Assembly (NCBI RefSeq): GCF_000003605.2
Contig: NW_003107311.1
Span: forward strand, 1-64,000
DNA length: 64,000 bases
Reading direction: 5' to 3'
Source: Saccoglossus kowalevskii
Taxonomy: Eukaryota; Hemichordata; Enteropneusta; Harrimaniidae
Shown: positions 63,248 through 64,000 of the stretch, piece by piece
Numbering within the stretch: position 1 is the first letter of the stretch
Layout: each line of letters starts with the position of its first letter
The notes under the pieces: generated by a model
Seen by the model: only the letters and a program-made list of their open reading frames with translations
The model's database searches: none
What the model was told of the DNA's origin: nothing
Made by a program: the position numbers and the translations under genes

Positions 63248-64000
63248 TTGGTTTAAAACCTCGCGTAGAGCTCACCTATACGTCGGTTTAAAACCACGCG
63301 TAGAGCTCACCTATACATCGGTTTAAAACCACGTGTAGAGCTCACCTATACGTCGGTTTAAAACCTTGTGTAGAGCTCACCTATACGTCGGTTTAAAACC
63401 ACGTGTAGAGCTCACCTATACGTCGGTTTAAAACCACGTGTAGAGCTCACCTATACATCGGTTTAAAACCACGTGTAGAGCTCACCTGTACGTCGGTTTA
63501 AAACCACGCGTAGAGCTCACCTATACATCGGTTTAAAACCACGTGTAGAGCTCACCTATACGTCGGTTTAAAACCACGTGTAGAGCTCACCTATACGTCG
63601 GTTTAAAACCACGTGTAGAGCTCACCTATACATCGGTTTAAAACCATGCGTAGAGCTCACCTATACATCGGTTTAAAACCACGCGTAGAGCTCACCTATA
63701 CATCGGTTTAAAACCACGCGTAGAGCTCACCTATACATCGGTTTAAAACCACGTGTAGAGCTCACCTATACATCGGTTTAAAACCACGCGTAGAGCTCAC
63801 CTGTACATCGGTTTAAAACCACGCGTAGAGCTCACCTATACGTCGGATTAAAACCATGTGTAGAGCTCACCTATACATCGGTTTATAACCACGCGTAGAG
63901 CTCACCTATACATCGGTTTAAAACCACGCGTAGAGCTCACCTATACATCGGTTTAAAACCACGCGTAGAGCTCACCTATACATCGGTTTAAAACCACGCG

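Larger units (their letters stand above)
1..64000. repeat. Satellite DNA array, 35-bp monomer, about 1,830 copies
   Basis: The same 35-bp unit repeats head to tail across the window with no inversion and no unrelated sequence. Spacing is seen directly: TAGAG begins at 241 and again at 276, and this step holds nearly everywhere. Each unit contains the 11-bp dyad GGTTTAAAACC (GGTTT and AAACC around one A), a box that is CACGCG or CACGTG, the palindrome GAGCTC, and CTATACGTC. TTTAAA, ACGCGT, CACGTG and GAGCTC are all 6-bp palindromes. The consensus is near 49% G+C with four CpGs per unit. Because 35 is not a multiple of three, the reading frame shifts every unit, and TAG and TAA in the monomer close all frames within about 100 bp on the + strand; the reverse strand carries TAA, TAG and TGA. 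No stretch above 300 bp lacks the repeat. The first dozen bases are an irregular monomer and the last base falls inside one, so both array borders are outside the window. Host and chromosomal location are not visible. Confidence 0.99.

Noticed and set aside
1-64000. CRISPR array
   Set aside because: Units abut with no unique spacers, the array has about 1,830 units, and no cas genes are present. The resemblance of GTTTAAAAC to CRISPR repeat ends is superficial.
1-64000. Telomeric repeat
   Set aside because: The unit is 35 bp and contains no TTAGGG-, TTTAGGG- or TTAGG-type motif.
1-64000. CENP-B box
   Set aside because: No monomer variant seen fits the TTCG...A..CGGG core. CTTCGGTTTAAAACC has TTCG but lacks the CGGG part.
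1-64000. Fungal repeat-induced point mutation as the cause of the C-to-T changes
   Set aside because: That process prefers CpA. Here the CpA sites in CTCACC and ACCAC are mostly intact and changes focus on CpG.
1-64000. Transposon, retroelement or virus-like insertion
   Set aside because: Scanning the window I found no stretch that departs from the 35-bp unit for more than one or two monomers.
1-64000. Tandem-repeat protein gene
   Set aside because: A 35-bp period shifts frame every unit, and TAG and TAA in the monomer close all frames within about 100 bp, apart from the two short dimer runs noted.
1-64000. Phased A-tract curvature
   Set aside because: The tract is TTTAAAA with a central TpA step, and 35 bp is about 3.3 helical turns, so successive tracts do not fall on the same face.

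Overview
The whole window is one uninterrupted satellite DNA array. A monomer of 35 bp is repeated head to tail about 1,830 times from the first base to the last, always in the same orientation. Key elements of the monomer, in order, are the dyad GGTTTAAAACC, the variable box CACGCG or CACGTG, the palindrome GAGCTC, and CTATACGTCGG leading into the next GGTTT. I see no gene, RNA gene, transposon, virus-like element, CRISPR array or unique DNA. Both ends of the window lie inside the array, so its true borders are not visible. A pure array of this size points to a eukaryotic nuclear genome, probably a heterochromatic block (centromeric, pericentromeric, subtelomeric or B-chromosome type). The sequence does not tell which lineage, and I do not recognise the repeat family.

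Variation between monomers is concentrated at the four CpG sites of the monomer. Each is found both as TpG and as CpA (CATGCG, CACACG, CACGTG, CACGCA; ATGTCGG, ACATCGG, ACGTTGG, ACGTCAG), whereas the TTTAAA and GAGCTC cores rarely change. This is the footprint expected of germline CpG methylation followed by deamination. The variants occur in linked combinations (ACGTTGG usually with CACGCG, ACATCGG usually with CACGTG), so they are spread by copying blocks and not only by independent mutation.

Layout: two monomer vocabularies alternate in domains of 1-6 kb. Type I domains (about 2.9-3.7, 5.9-10.0, 15.8-18.45, 19.8-22.7, 31.3-33.4, 43.0-44.55 and 50.8-55.6 kb) carry CACTGG followed by CAACTATA, CACGAG, CTATTCTTCGG and CTGAACG variants. 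Type II domains (most of the rest) carry CCTTGTG, GAGCTTTCC, GCCGG and the 41-bp CTACATGTAT monomer. Type II blocks hold several higher-order repeats: a 32-mer (1,120 bp), a 12-mer (420 bp), a 24-mer (840 bp), a 20-mer (700 bp), a 27-mer (945 bp) and a tandem duplication of 1,421 bp. Type I holds 13/14-mers (455/490 bp). Segments of 0.6-1.2 kb recur almost unchanged 5 to 57 kb apart at constant offsets, so the array is a mosaic of recently copied pieces.

The only open frames above 60 codons, at 25,381-25,584 and 26,732-26,968, are by-products of 34-bp monomers alternating with 35-bp ones. They are not genes. All comparisons were made by eye; counts and identities are approximate unless a coordinate is given.
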